From a bacterium 210917-DFI.7.65 (GTDB taxonomy: Bacteria > Bacillota > Clostridia > Oscillospirales > Oscillospiraceae): DNA of 64,000 nucleotides. Positions 23,397 to 31,276 of this stretch are shown here, in pieces (the stretch's first letter is position 1; each line of letters begins with the position of its first letter). The position numbers and the translations under genes are program-made. The notes under the pieces were generated by a model. That model worked only from the letters and a program-made list of their open reading frames with translations. It did not search any database and was not told the DNA's origin. The stretch is from the NCBI GenBank assembly GCA_020555865.1, contig JAJCJJ010000006.1, positions 105,347 through 169,346 on the forward strand, read 5' to 3'.

Positions 23397-26231
23397 CTAT
23401 GCTTCGTTCAGGACCTTCTTCAAATACCGACCGGTATAGGAGCGGTCGCACTGCGCCACATCCTCCGGCGTGCCAGCAGCCACAATCTCACCGCCGCCAC
23501 TGCCGCCCTCTGGGCCGAGGTCAATGATATAATCAGCCGTCTTGATCACATCCAGATTGTGCTCAATAACCACCATGGTGTTGCCCGCATCCACCAGACG
23601 CTGCAGCACCTCGATCAGGCGGCGCACATCGTCGGTGTGCAGGCCCGTCGTCGGCTCGTCGAGAATATAAATCGTTTTACCAGTGGAGCGCTTGCTCAGT
23701 TCCGTGGCCAGCTTGACACGCTGAGCCTCGCCGCCGGAAAGAGTGGTCGATGCCTGCCCTAGACGGATATATCCCAGGCCCACTTCCTGCAGCGTCTGGA
23801 TCTTTCGGGCAATGCGGGGCAGGTTTTCAAAAAACGGCACCGCTTCATCCACCGTCATATCCAGCACTTCATAAATGTTCTTGCCCTTGTACTGTACTTC
23901 CAGCGTTTCACGGTTGTAGCGCTTACCCTTGCACACTTCGCAGGGAACATAGATATCGGGCAAAAAGTGCATTTCAATCTTCACCAGCCCGTCGCCCTGA
24001 CAGGCTTCGCACCGGCCGCCGCGGACGTTGAAGGAAAACCGCCCCGGCCCATAGCCCCGGGCTTTGGCGTCCTGGGTGGCAGCAAACAAATCGCGGATAT
24101 CGTTAAACACGCCGGTATAAGTGGCCGGATTTGACCGGGGCGTGCGCCCGATGGGGCTCTGATCAATGTCGATCACCTTGTCGAGATACTCTTCGCCCTC
24201 GATGCCTGTATGCTTGCCCGGACGAGCCTTCATCCGCATCAGATCCACACCCAGGCGCTTGAAGAGGATCTCGTTGACAAAGGAGGATTTGCCGGAACCG
24301 GATACGCCGGTAACACAGGTAAAGGTACCCAGCGGAATGGACACATCGATCTTTTTCAGATTGTTCTCCGCCGCACCGTGCACCGTCAGCCAGTTTCCGT
24401 TTCCGCTGCGGCGCACCGGAGGCACAGGAACATTCTTTTTGCGGGCCAGATACAGCCCCGTCAGGGACTTGGGGTTGGCCGCCACTTCCTCCGGGGTGCC
24501 GGCGGCCACAATCTCGCCGCCGTGGATACCTGCGCCGGGTCCCACATCGATGATATAGTCCGCCGCGCGCATGGTGTCCTCGTCGTGCTCCACCACAATC
24601 AGCGTGTTGCCCAGATCCCTCAGATGCTTAAGGGTGTCCAGCAGCTTGTCGTTGTCCCGCTGGTGCAGCCCGATGGACGGCTCGTCAAGGATATAGAGCA
24701 CTCCCATCAGGGAAGATCCGATTTGCGTGGCCAAGCGGATGCGCTGGCTCTCACCGCCAGACAATGTGGCGGCACTGCGCTGCAGCGTCAGGTATTCCAG
24801 CCCCACTGAGCGCAGGAATCCCAGACGGCTGCGAATCTCCTTCAAAATCCGGTCGGCGATCATGGCCTTGGAACCGGTCAGCTCCAGCTCTTCCATAAAC
24901 CGCAATGCATCGTTGATCGGCAGGCGGGTATAACAATCAATATCCATCTCCCCTACCGTAACGGCCAGCACCTCTTTTTTCAGCCGTTTTCCACCGCATT
25001 CAGGGCAGGGGCATTCGCTCATATACTCTTCAAGTTCTTTGCGGGAGTAATCGCTCTGCGTATTGCGATAGCGGCGCTCAACATTGTTTGCCACGCCTTC
25101 GAACGCCTGCATCAGCGTGCCGCTGCCCCTGGCCTGGTCATAGTGCAGCTTCAGTTTTTCCCCACCGGTGCCGTAAAAAATGATTCTCTGCACCTCTTTG
25201 GAGAGTTCCCCAAAAGGCGTTGTCAGGGAGAAATGGTACTGCTTAGCCAGCGCCTCAAAATACATACGGGAGATGCCGTCGCCCCGGATGTTGTTCCAGC
25301 CGGGAGCAGTGATAGCCCCATCCAGAATGGAAAGGCTCTTGTCCGGCACGATGAGATCCGGATCCGCCCGCAGCTGAAAGCCCAGTCCTGTACAGGTGGG
25401 GCAAGCGCCGTAGGGATTGTTGAAGGAAAACATGCGCGGCGTCAGCTCTTCGATAGAAATGCCGCAGTCTTCGCAGGCGTAGTTCTGAGAAAACAGCAGA
25501 TCCTGCTCTTCTTCCCCAAGCACATTGACAATGATGAGGCCGCCGGAGAGCGCTGCAGCGGTTTCGATGCTGTCCGTCAGACGCTGGTTGATTTCGCGCT
25601 TGACCACCAGGCGGTCCACAATGATTTCAATATTGTGTTTTTTGTTTTTCTCCAGCTTGATCTCTTCACCCAAGTCGTACAGGCTGCCATCCACCCGCAC
25701 ACGGACATAGCCGCTGCGCCGTGCGTCCTCAAATACTTTGGCATATTCGCCCTTCCGGGCGCGCACTACGGGCGCCAGAATCTGGATTTTGCTGCCCTCA
25801 GGCAGCGTAAGCACCTGATCCACGATCTGATCCACAGTCTGCTGCCGGATCTCCCGGCCACATTTGGGACAGTGCGGCGTGCCCACCCGCGCCCAGAGCA
25901 GGCGCAGATAGTCGTAGATCTCCGTCACCGTGCCCACAGTCGAGCGCGGGTTTTTGCTGGTGGTCTTCTGGTCGATGGAAATGGCCGGGGACAAGCCGTC
26001 AATATAGTCCACGTCCGGCTTTTCCATCTGCCCGAGGAACATCCGGGCATAGGAGGAAAGGCTCTCCACATACCGCCGCTGACCCTCAGCGTAAATAGTG
26101 TCAAAGGCCAGGGAGGATTTACCGGAACCGCTCAGGCCCGTCATAACCACCAGTTTGTCCCTGGGGATCTCCACATCCACATTTTTCAGGTTATTCGCCC
26201 GCGCGCCTTTGATGATAATTTTATCCTGCAT
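23397..26231 (-). CDS. uvrA: Excinuclease ABC subunit A
   Basis: 944 residues, full length. Two ABC modules are present: Walker [10 protein letters not shown] at 32-40 and GVSGSGKSS near residue 640. Zinc sites include [32 protein letters not shown] and the essential CEACQGDG...CEVCKGKRY. Both signature motifs ([26 protein letters not shown]) are intact. UvrA finds bulky DNA damage and loads UvrB. No uvrB or uvrC is in the window. It belongs to the leftward string pyrE-radC-ybaK-uvrA. Confidence 0.98.
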   Translation of the reverse strand: MQDKIIIKGARANNLKNVDVEIPRDKLVVMTGLSGSGKSSLAFDTIYAEGQRRYVESLSSYARMFLGQMEKPDVDYIDGLSPAISIDQKTTSKNPRSTVGTVTEIYDYLRLLWARVGTPHCPKCGREIRQQTVDQIVDQVLTLPEGSKIQILAPVVRARKGEYAKVFEDARRSGYVRVRVDGSLYDLGEEIKLEKNKKHNIEIIVDRLVVKREINQRLTDSIETAAALSGGLIIVNVLGEEEQDLLFSQNYACEDCGISIEELTPRMFSFNNPYGACPTCTGLGFQLRADPDLIVPDKSLSILDGAITAPGWNNIRGDGISRMYFEALAKQYHFSLTTPFGELSKEVQRIIFYGTGGEKLKLHYDQARGSGTLMQAFEGVANNVERRYRNTQSDYSRKELEEYMSECPCPECGGKRLKKEVLAVTVGEMDIDCYTRLPINDALRFMEELELTGSKAMIADRILKEIRSRLGFLRSVGLEYLTLQRSAATLSGGESQRIRLATQIGSSLMGVLYILDEPSIGLHQRDNDKLLDTLKHLRDLGNTLIVVEHDEDTMRAADYIIDVGPGAGIHGGEIVAAGTPEEVAANPKSLTGLYLARKKNVPVPPVRRSGNGNWLTVHGAAENNLKKIDVSIPLGTFTCVTGVSGSGKSSFVNEILFKRLGVDLMRMKARPGKHTGIEGEEYLDKVIDIDQSPIGRTPRSNPATYTGVFNDIRDLFAATQDAKARGYGPGRFSFNVRGGRCEACQGDGLVKIEMHFLPDIYVPCEVCKGKRYNRETLEVQYKGKNIYEVLDMTVDEAVPFFENLPRIARKIQTLQEVGLGYIRLGQASTTLSGGEAQRVKLATELSKRSTGKTIYILDEPTTGLHTDDVRRLIEVLQRLVDAGNTMVVIEHNLDVIKTADYIIDLGPEGGSGGGEIVAAGTPEDVAQCDRSYTGRYLKKVLNEA

Positions 26232-26266
26232 GAATTTCTGCTTCCTTGTCTGATTGTGTCAAAAGT

Positions 26267-26761
26267 TTATGCCTCTGCAACGACATCCGCCGCAGCAGCC
26301 CGCAGCAGAGTGCACAACACCTGAGGCTGCAGCTCCACCTGAACGCCGATGCGGCCGCCGGAAACAACGATCGTCTCCTGCTCCAAAGCCGACGCATGCA
26401 GTACCGTGGGAAATTGTTTTTTCATACCCACAGGGCTGCAGCCTCCGTGAACATATCCAGTCAGGGGCAGCAGATCCCGTCCAGGCAGCATGGCGACGGA
26501 TTTTTCCCCCACCGCCCGGGCCGCCTTTTTGAGATCCAGCGTCTTTTCCACCGGGATATCAAATACATAGTATGCCCCGGACGCGCCTTTTGTCACCAGC
26601 GTTTTGAACACTCGCTCCGGCGCCATGCCCAGAAAGGACGCCACCGTCACACCGTCTACTGCCTGCCCTTCCGCGTGCGGATAGCTGTGGGCCGTATAAG
26701 GGATGCGCTTTTGGTCCAAAATACGCATGACGTTGGTTTTGGTTTCTGCCGTTTTTGCCAT
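26267..26761 (-). CDS. ybaK: YbaK/EbsC-type Cys-tRNA(Pro) deacylase
   Basis: 164 residues from the ATG at 26761 (GTGAGGA 5 nt upstream). Matches the YbaK fold: KTLVTKGASGAYYVFDIPVE with the conserved Lys near residue 46, and the loop GYVHGGCSPVGMKK near residue 100. These enzymes remove Cys misloaded on tRNA(Pro). It starts 8 nt after the radC stop and ends 36 nt before uvrA. Confidence 0.93.
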   Translation of the reverse strand: MAKTAETKTNVMRILDQKRIPYTAHSYPHAEGQAVDGVTVASFLGMAPERVFKTLVTKGASGAYYVFDIPVEKTLDLKKAARAVGEKSVAMLPGRDLLPLTGYVHGGCSPVGMKKQFPTVLHASALEQETIVVSGGRIGVQVELQPQVLCTLLRAAAADVVAEA

Positions 26762-26769
26762 CGTTTTCC

Positions 26770-27477
26770 TCACTTCCGCATATGCTCCGCCGCATCCAGG
26801 TACCCCCCGGATGCAATGGAAACAAAATCGTTGTCCGCCACCACAAAATGATCCAACAGCTCCACGCCCACGGTGCGCAAACTTTCCCGCACGGTCCAAG
26901 TGGCAGCATAGTCCTGCTCCGATGGCACTGCGTAGCCGCTGGGATGGTTGTGAGCCAGATACACCGACACCGCATTATCGGCCAGCGCATAGCGCACAGC
27001 GTCGCGCACGTTGAACGCCGCGGCGCTGGAGCCGCCCTGGCTGAGCCGGTGGCAGCCCAGCATCCGGCCTTTTCCGTCCACGCACAGCTCCAGCACAATC
27101 TCGGTGCGCTCTCCCCAGAAATATTTGAGGAAAAAATGCCCCGCCGACTCGTAATCTTTGATAATGACCCCCGGCCGGTCCAATTCGATCAGGCTGCGCT
27201 GATACAACTGCGGCACCAGACGGATCAGCAGCGCGGCATTTTCGCCGATGCCCTCCACCTGCATCAGTTCCTCCACCGGCGCACGGAACACGCCGTCAAG
27301 GCTGCCGAAACGACGCAGCAGCGCATGGGCCATGCCGTTGGTATCCACCCGTGGAATGGCGTAATACAGCAGCAGCTCCAATGCCTCGTGCGGCGCAAAG
27401 GCATCCAGCCCATGCCTGCGGAACTGCTCTTTCTTGCGCTGGCGGTGCCCCGCGTGGGGGTTTTCTTTTCTCTCCAC
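26770..27477 (-). CDS. radC: RadC-family JAB/MPN protein
   Basis: 235 residues from GTG at 27477. The N-terminal helix-hairpin-helix region (VEGIGENAAL) is followed by the MPN domain with the zinc motif AHNHPSG...PSEQD. The usual Asp/Asn-Pro after HPSG is replaced by Tyr-Ala. RadC proteins are linked to DNA processing by context, but their function remains unsettled. The ribosome site GGAG is 11 nt away, which is long. It lies between pyrE and ybaK in the same direction. Confidence 0.9.
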   Translation of the reverse strand: MERKENPHAGHRQRKKEQFRRHGLDAFAPHEALELLLYYAIPRVDTNGMAHALLRRFGSLDGVFRAPVEELMQVEGIGENAALLIRLVPQLYQRSLIELDRPGVIIKDYESAGHFFLKYFWGERTEIVLELCVDGKGRMLGCHRLSQGGSSAAAFNVRDAVRYALADNAVSVYLAHNHPSGYAVPSEQDYAATWTVRESLRTVGVELLDHFVVADNDFVSIASGGYLDAAEHMRK

Positions 27478-27522
27478 CCGCTGTGCAACTCCTTACGCTC
27501 TTTTGTTTGAGCCTACGGCGGC

Positions 27523-28194
27523 TTATTTCCCGCCGTACTGTTTGAGATATTCTTCCATGCGCCCGCGCATCGCATCGTCGATGAGCACGCGGCCGTCAAT
27601 GGCCTGATTGTGCAGCGTGTCGATCACCTGGCGCACCGTAACAATGGGGAACACCTGGATACCGTATTGTTCGCGCAGCTCGTTGAGCGTGGTTTGCTCA
27701 CCGGTGCCTTTTTCCATACGGTCCACGGACACAAACAGCGCCACGATCTTCACATCGGCCACGCTTTTGAAAAACTCAATGCTCTCGCGCACCGCGGTAC
27801 CCGCCGTGACCACATCTTCCACAATGGCGATGCGGTCGCCGTCCTTGGGCTTATAGCCCACGATGCTGCCGCCCTCGCCGTGATCTTTGGCCTCCTTGCG
27901 GTTAAAGCAGTAGGGAAGGTCGCGGCCATAGTTGCGGTACAGCGAAGCCGATGCGGTGGTCACCAGGGGAATGCCCTTGTACGCCGGGCCGAACAGCGCG
28001 TCAATGCCTTCGCTCATGTTCTCCTGGATGCACGCGGCGTAGTAATCGCCCAGCCGGGCGGCCTGCGCGCCGGTTTTATAGTTTCCGGTGTTTACAAAAT
28101 ACGGGGTCTTTCTGCCGCTTTTGGTGACAAAGTCGCCAAAGGTCAGCACGCCGGAGTCAACCATAAAGCGAATAAATTCTTCCTGATACGTCAT
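27523..28194 (-). CDS. pyrE: Orotate phosphoribosyltransferase
   Basis: 223 residues from the ATG at 28194 (AGGAGG 9 nt upstream). The PRPP motif IAIVEDVVTAGTAV lies near residue 117 and the substrate loop FNRKEAKDHGEGG near residue 92. It makes OMP from orotate and PRPP in pyrimidine synthesis. It is the first gene of the string that runs to comF, behind a good promoter. No other pyr gene or PyrR leader was seen. Confidence 0.96.
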   Translation of the reverse strand: MTYQEEFIRFMVDSGVLTFGDFVTKSGRKTPYFVNTGNYKTGAQAARLGDYYAACIQENMSEGIDALFGPAYKGIPLVTTASASLYRNYGRDLPYCFNRKEAKDHGEGGSIVGYKPKDGDRIAIVEDVVTAGTAVRESIEFFKSVADVKIVALFVSVDRMEKGTGEQTTLNELREQYGIQVFPIVTVRQVIDTLHNQAIDGRVLIDDAMRGRMEEYLKQYGGK

Positions 28195-28271
28195 AAAGGG
28201 GATCCTCCTTTGTTTTTTCTTCAGAGCGCCCAAACGCCTCCGTTTTTCACATCATACAAATTCAAGTATAC

Positions 28272-28301
28272 AGTATAGCATATTTTGCCGCCTGTGCGCA
28301 A
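28272..28301 (-). promoter_or_regulatory. Promoter of pyrE
   Basis: TTGCGC (28296-28301), 18-nt spacer, TATACT (28272-28277) on the minus strand. Nothing else is seen between here and the mgtE promoter. Confidence 0.65.
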
Positions 28302-28413
28302 ATGGAACAAGAGAATTTCCAAAAATTTTTACCCGGATTTCACAGCCTCCAAACCAATTCTTTCCCTTGCCGCAAATCCCCCAGGCAAGCGGCGCGAAGT
28401 TTGCCGAAACCCC

Positions 28414-28442
28414 TTGACAGTGCGTACCGATTGGCATACTAT
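28414..28442 (+). promoter_or_regulatory. Promoter of mgtE
   Basis: TTGACA (28414-28419), 17-nt spacer, TACTAT (28437-28442), about 45 nt before the riboswitch core. Confidence 0.75.
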
Positions 28443-28485
28443 AAACAAGGAGCCGCCGCTGTCGCCGGCTTCAAAAACCAAATCG

Positions 28486-28640
28486 ATTCCGGTAGGCAAG
28501 GCTACCTCAGGGATACGGATTGTTGCCGCGCAGCAGTGGAGACACTGTCAGATGGTCAGCAGGGGATGTCGAATCCAAGGCATTCCTTAATACAATACCA
28601 CCGCCCTGAGATGCTAAAGCTTGAACGGTGGACGCTTTTT
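28486..28640 (+). ncRNA. M-box (ykoK) magnesium riboswitch
   Basis: Recognisable M-box pieces in the right order: GGTAGGCAAGGCTACC, GGGATACGGA, GCCGCGCAGCAG, AGATGGTCAGCAGGGGATG and, at the 3' end, GAGATGCTAAAGCTTGAA inside a CCACCG/CGGTGG stem. It precedes a Mg transporter, which is the known target. Boundaries are approximate. Confidence 0.85.
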
Positions 28641-28677
28641 CTGCACGGCGGGCGGCTGTGCAGGCGTTAAAAACATC

Positions 28678-28722
28678 CCCCTCCAGCCGCCGGATCTTTT
28701 CTGGCCCGCAGGAGGTTTTTTT
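28678..28722 (+). terminator. Terminator of the M-box expression platform
   Basis: CCTCC...GGAGG outer stem with GCC/GGC inside, followed by seven T, 70 nt before the mgtE start. High Mg is expected to favour it. Confidence 0.75.
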
Positions 28723-28791
28723 GCGCAGTTCTCCGGCCGGCCATAATACAGTCATCTCATGCCACGCGCATCGGAAGAGGAGGTTTTGCCT

Positions 28792-30171
28792 ATGCAGAAG
28801 GAGTATTTGTCCCTGGCCGTTGATTTTATTGAAGAGTTGTTGTCCCAGCGTAAATATGCCACCGTGCGCGAACAGCTGGTGGATATGGAACCGGCGGACG
28901 TCGCGCTGCTGCTTTCCGAATTTTCAGAGGATCAGCTTCCTATTCTGTTCCGTCTGCTGCCCAAGGAACTGGCCGCCGAAACCTTTGTAGAAATGGACAA
29001 CGATCAGCAGGAGCTGCTGATCCGCTCATTCAGCGATACCGAGCTGCAGGAAGTGTTGGAGGAGATGTACCTCGACGATACTGTGGACGTGATTGAAGAA
29101 ATGCCCGCCAGCGTAGTGCACCGCATCCTGCGCCACTGCGACCCTGAAAGCCGGAAAACCATCAATGAACTGATGAAATACCCTGAAGACAGCGCCGGCA
29201 GCATCATGACGACGGAATTCGTCAGCCTGACAGCCGATATGACCGTGGAGGACGCTTTCAAACGCATCCGCCGCACCGGCGTGGACAAAGAGACAATCTA
29301 TTTGTGTTATGTGGTCAACGACAGCCGCGTCCTGATCGGCCTGGTTTCCGTGCGCACCCTGCTGCTCAGCGATGAGGACGACATCATCAGCGATATTATG
29401 GAAAGCTCCATCGTCAGCATCAACACCCTGGACGATCAGGAAACAGTTTCCCATATGTTCAACAAATACAACTTTCTCGCCATGCCCGTGGTGGACCAGG
29501 AACACCGTCTGGTGGGCATTGTCACCATTGACGACGCCATGACTGTTATGGAGGCCGAAGCCACCGAGGATATGGAAAAAATGGCCGCCATTATGCCCTC
29601 CGACAAGCCCTATCTCAAAACCGGCGTGCTGGAAACCTTCAAAGCCCGTGAGCCGTGGCTGATGATCCTGATGCTTTCGGCCACGTTCACCGGACTCATC
29701 ATGACCCATTTTGAAAACGCTCTGGTCGCCTGTACCATTCTGACGTCTTTCACCCCCATGCTCTCCGGCACCGGCGGCAACTCCGGCACGCAGGCTTCCA
29801 CCGCCGTCATCCGCGCGCTGTCTCTGGGCGAAGTGCGTTTCCGCGACACGTTCCGCGTTATCTGGAAAGAAGCGCGGGTGGCCCTGCTGTGCGGCCTGAT
29901 GCTGGCGGGCGCCAACTTTATCAAAATGATGCTGGTGGATCGCTGGATGATGCACAATCCCGCCGTTACTGTGGCAGTAGCCGCCGTTGTCTGTGCCACA
30001 CTGGTCTGCACCGTGCTGTGCGCCAAAGTGGTGGGCTGCAGCCTGCCCATTCTGGCCGAAAAACTGGGCCTTGACCCCGCTGTCATGGCCAGTCCTTTTA
30101 TCTCTACCGTAGTGGACGCCATTTCCCTGCTGGTCTATTTCCAAATTGCCACCGCCGTGCTGCATATATAA
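28792..30171 (+). CDS. mgtE: MgtE magnesium transporter
   Basis: 459 residues from the ATG at 28792 (GAGGAGG 8 nt upstream). An acidic N-terminal MgtE domain (about 1-125) is followed by two CBS domains (DSAGSIMTTEFVSL, then FLAMPVVDQEHRLVGIVTIDDAM) and five membrane helices, with the pore-lining GTGGNSGTQASTAVIRAL near residue 330. It is a Mg2+-gated Mg2+ channel. The gene stands alone and is controlled by the M-box riboswitch upstream. Confidence 0.97.
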   Translation: MQKEYLSLAVDFIEELLSQRKYATVREQLVDMEPADVALLLSEFSEDQLPILFRLLPKELAAETFVEMDNDQQELLIRSFSDTELQEVLEEMYLDDTVDVIEEMPASVVHRILRHCDPESRKTINELMKYPEDSAGSIMTTEFVSLTADMTVEDAFKRIRRTGVDKETIYLCYVVNDSRVLIGLVSVRTLLLSDEDDIISDIMESSIVSINTLDDQETVSHMFNKYNFLAMPVVDQEHRLVGIVTIDDAMTVMEAEATEDMEKMAAIMPSDKPYLKTGVLETFKAREPWLMILMLSATFTGLIMTHFENALVACTILTSFTPMLSGTGGNSGTQASTAVIRALSLGEVRFRDTFRVIWKEARVALLCGLMLAGANFIKMMLVDRWMMHNPAVTVAVAAVVCATLVCTVLCAKVVGCSLPILAEKLGLDPAVMASPFISTVVDAISLLVYFQIATAVLHI

Positions 30172-30417
30172 CCGGAATCCACAAGTCTTTTTGGCAAAAC
30201 CTTACAATTTTTTATGTAAATCTGTCAGCCAAAGCAGGCAGCTTTTTCCCTTTTTTCCACAGAATCTACCCCTTTTCCCGCAAAAACGTCATTGTTCACA
30301 GAATGTTCATGTTTTTTTCAAAATTCGTTCAACATTTTCCCGCCCCGGCATGGTATCTTATGGTTGCAGGCAAGAAGTAACCAAAAAAATTCTTTCTTTT
30401 CCTTACTCTCTCTTAAA
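30172..30417. other. Intergenic gap after mgtE
   Basis: An AT-rich stretch with several T runs. No ORF with a ribosome site, RNA gene or promoter was recognised in it. Confidence 0.5.
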
Positions 30418-30470
30418 AGCAACACCCGCTGTTCGGAAGGCAGAACCGAACAGCGGGTGTTGCTTTTCTT
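30418..30470 (+). terminator. Strong terminator downstream of mgtE
   Basis: A perfect 19-bp stem beginning AGCAACACCCGCTGTTCGG, 9-nt loop, then TTTTCTTTTTCC. The minus strand also has TTTT after the stem. Confidence 0.9.
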
Positions 30471-30549
30471 TTTCCTCTCCTCCCTCCCCAGCGCCTCTGC
30501 ACAGACCGTCCCCAGCCTGCAGCCACCGGGGAAAGGAATTTTTCGAATG

Positions 30550-30608
30550 GTTGCACTCTTGCGTACAACTTTTGCCCTGCCCTACACGGTAAGTGTAGGG
30601 CCTTTTTT
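30550..30608 (+). promoter_or_regulatory. Two-hairpin leader element, copy 2
   Basis: GTTG-N12-CAAC (30550-30569), 9 nt, then GCCCTACAC/GTGTAGGGC with loop GGTAA (30579-30601) and six T. From the stem to the TTG at 30650 it is nearly identical to copy 1. It lies 80 nt after the mgtE terminator, so it has no upstream gene to terminate. Confidence 0.75.
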
Positions 30609-30649
30609 CGGAAAAGCCCCAAATTCGACTACATAAAGGAGAAATCGAC

Positions 30650-31180
30650 TTGAAGTATACAGAACACTATCAATTAAACCAATGGGATGCGGCTGACCGT
30701 GTCCTGCGGGAAGATTTCAATGCAGACAATCAGAAACTGGACGCAGCATTGACAGACATCAAAATGCAGCGAAGCCTGACATTGCTGCACGAATGCAACG
30801 TAACGAAAAGCAGCCAGGAAATTGAGTTTCCTTTGTCCATCGACTGGAACGCCTGGAAAGCGGTGCACATTCAGTGCGAAGCCTTCACGGCAGAGGACCG
30901 CACGGAAGTATATGTGGATCTGGGCGGCAAAACCATCATCCGGGCCTGGGGCAATGTGGCCGGCAGCGGCACGTCTTCCTACCTGGGCTACGCCATCCTC
31001 CTTCCCCTCTACGATGCCCGCCGCCAGTTGTTCTACTGCAACACCAACGGCTACACCGGCATCGGCTGGGTCGTGGGCGACGGCACCTTTGCCGCCTTAT
31101 CTCCGCGCCTGACGCTGACCGCTTACCGCAAAGCAAATGTGAATACTGGTACCACCGTTACCATCTGGGGCGAGCGTTAA
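30650..31180 (+). CDS. YQLNQW-family small protein 2, phage-tail-like
   Basis: 176 residues from TTG at 30650, with AAAGGAG 8 nt upstream. The N-terminus matches protein 1 almost residue for residue up to about residue 35 (YQLNQWDAADRVLREDFN, then DNQKLDAAL), and then the two diverge. The remainder is beta-rich with the pattern SIDWNAWKAVHIQ, also seen in protein 3 as SGIDWGAW, and a closing strand TVTIWGER. No export signal is seen. It is convergent with SLH protein 2 across a shared hairpin, exactly as protein 1 is with SLH 1. Confidence 0.8.
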   Translation: MKYTEHYQLNQWDAADRVLREDFNADNQKLDAALTDIKMQRSLTLLHECNVTKSSQEIEFPLSIDWNAWKAVHIQCEAFTAEDRTEVYVDLGGKTIIRAWGNVAGSGTSSYLGYAILLPLYDARRQLFYCNTNGYTGIGWVVGDGTFAALSPRLTLTAYRKANVNTGTTVTIWGER

Positions 31181-31198
31181 CTGTATAAAACACACAAA

Positions 31199-31234
31199 AG
31201 CAACACCCCCGCTCTTTTGAGCGGGGGTGTTGCT
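31199..31234. terminator. Terminator between YQLNQW 2 and SLH 2
   Basis: A perfect 16-bp stem starting AGCAACACCCCCGCTC with a TTTT loop. TTTT follows on the minus strand, so it mainly serves SLH 2. Confidence 0.85.
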
Positions 31235-31276
31235 GAATTACAGCGCGGAATGCGCTTTGTTCCATTGGGTAAGCGA

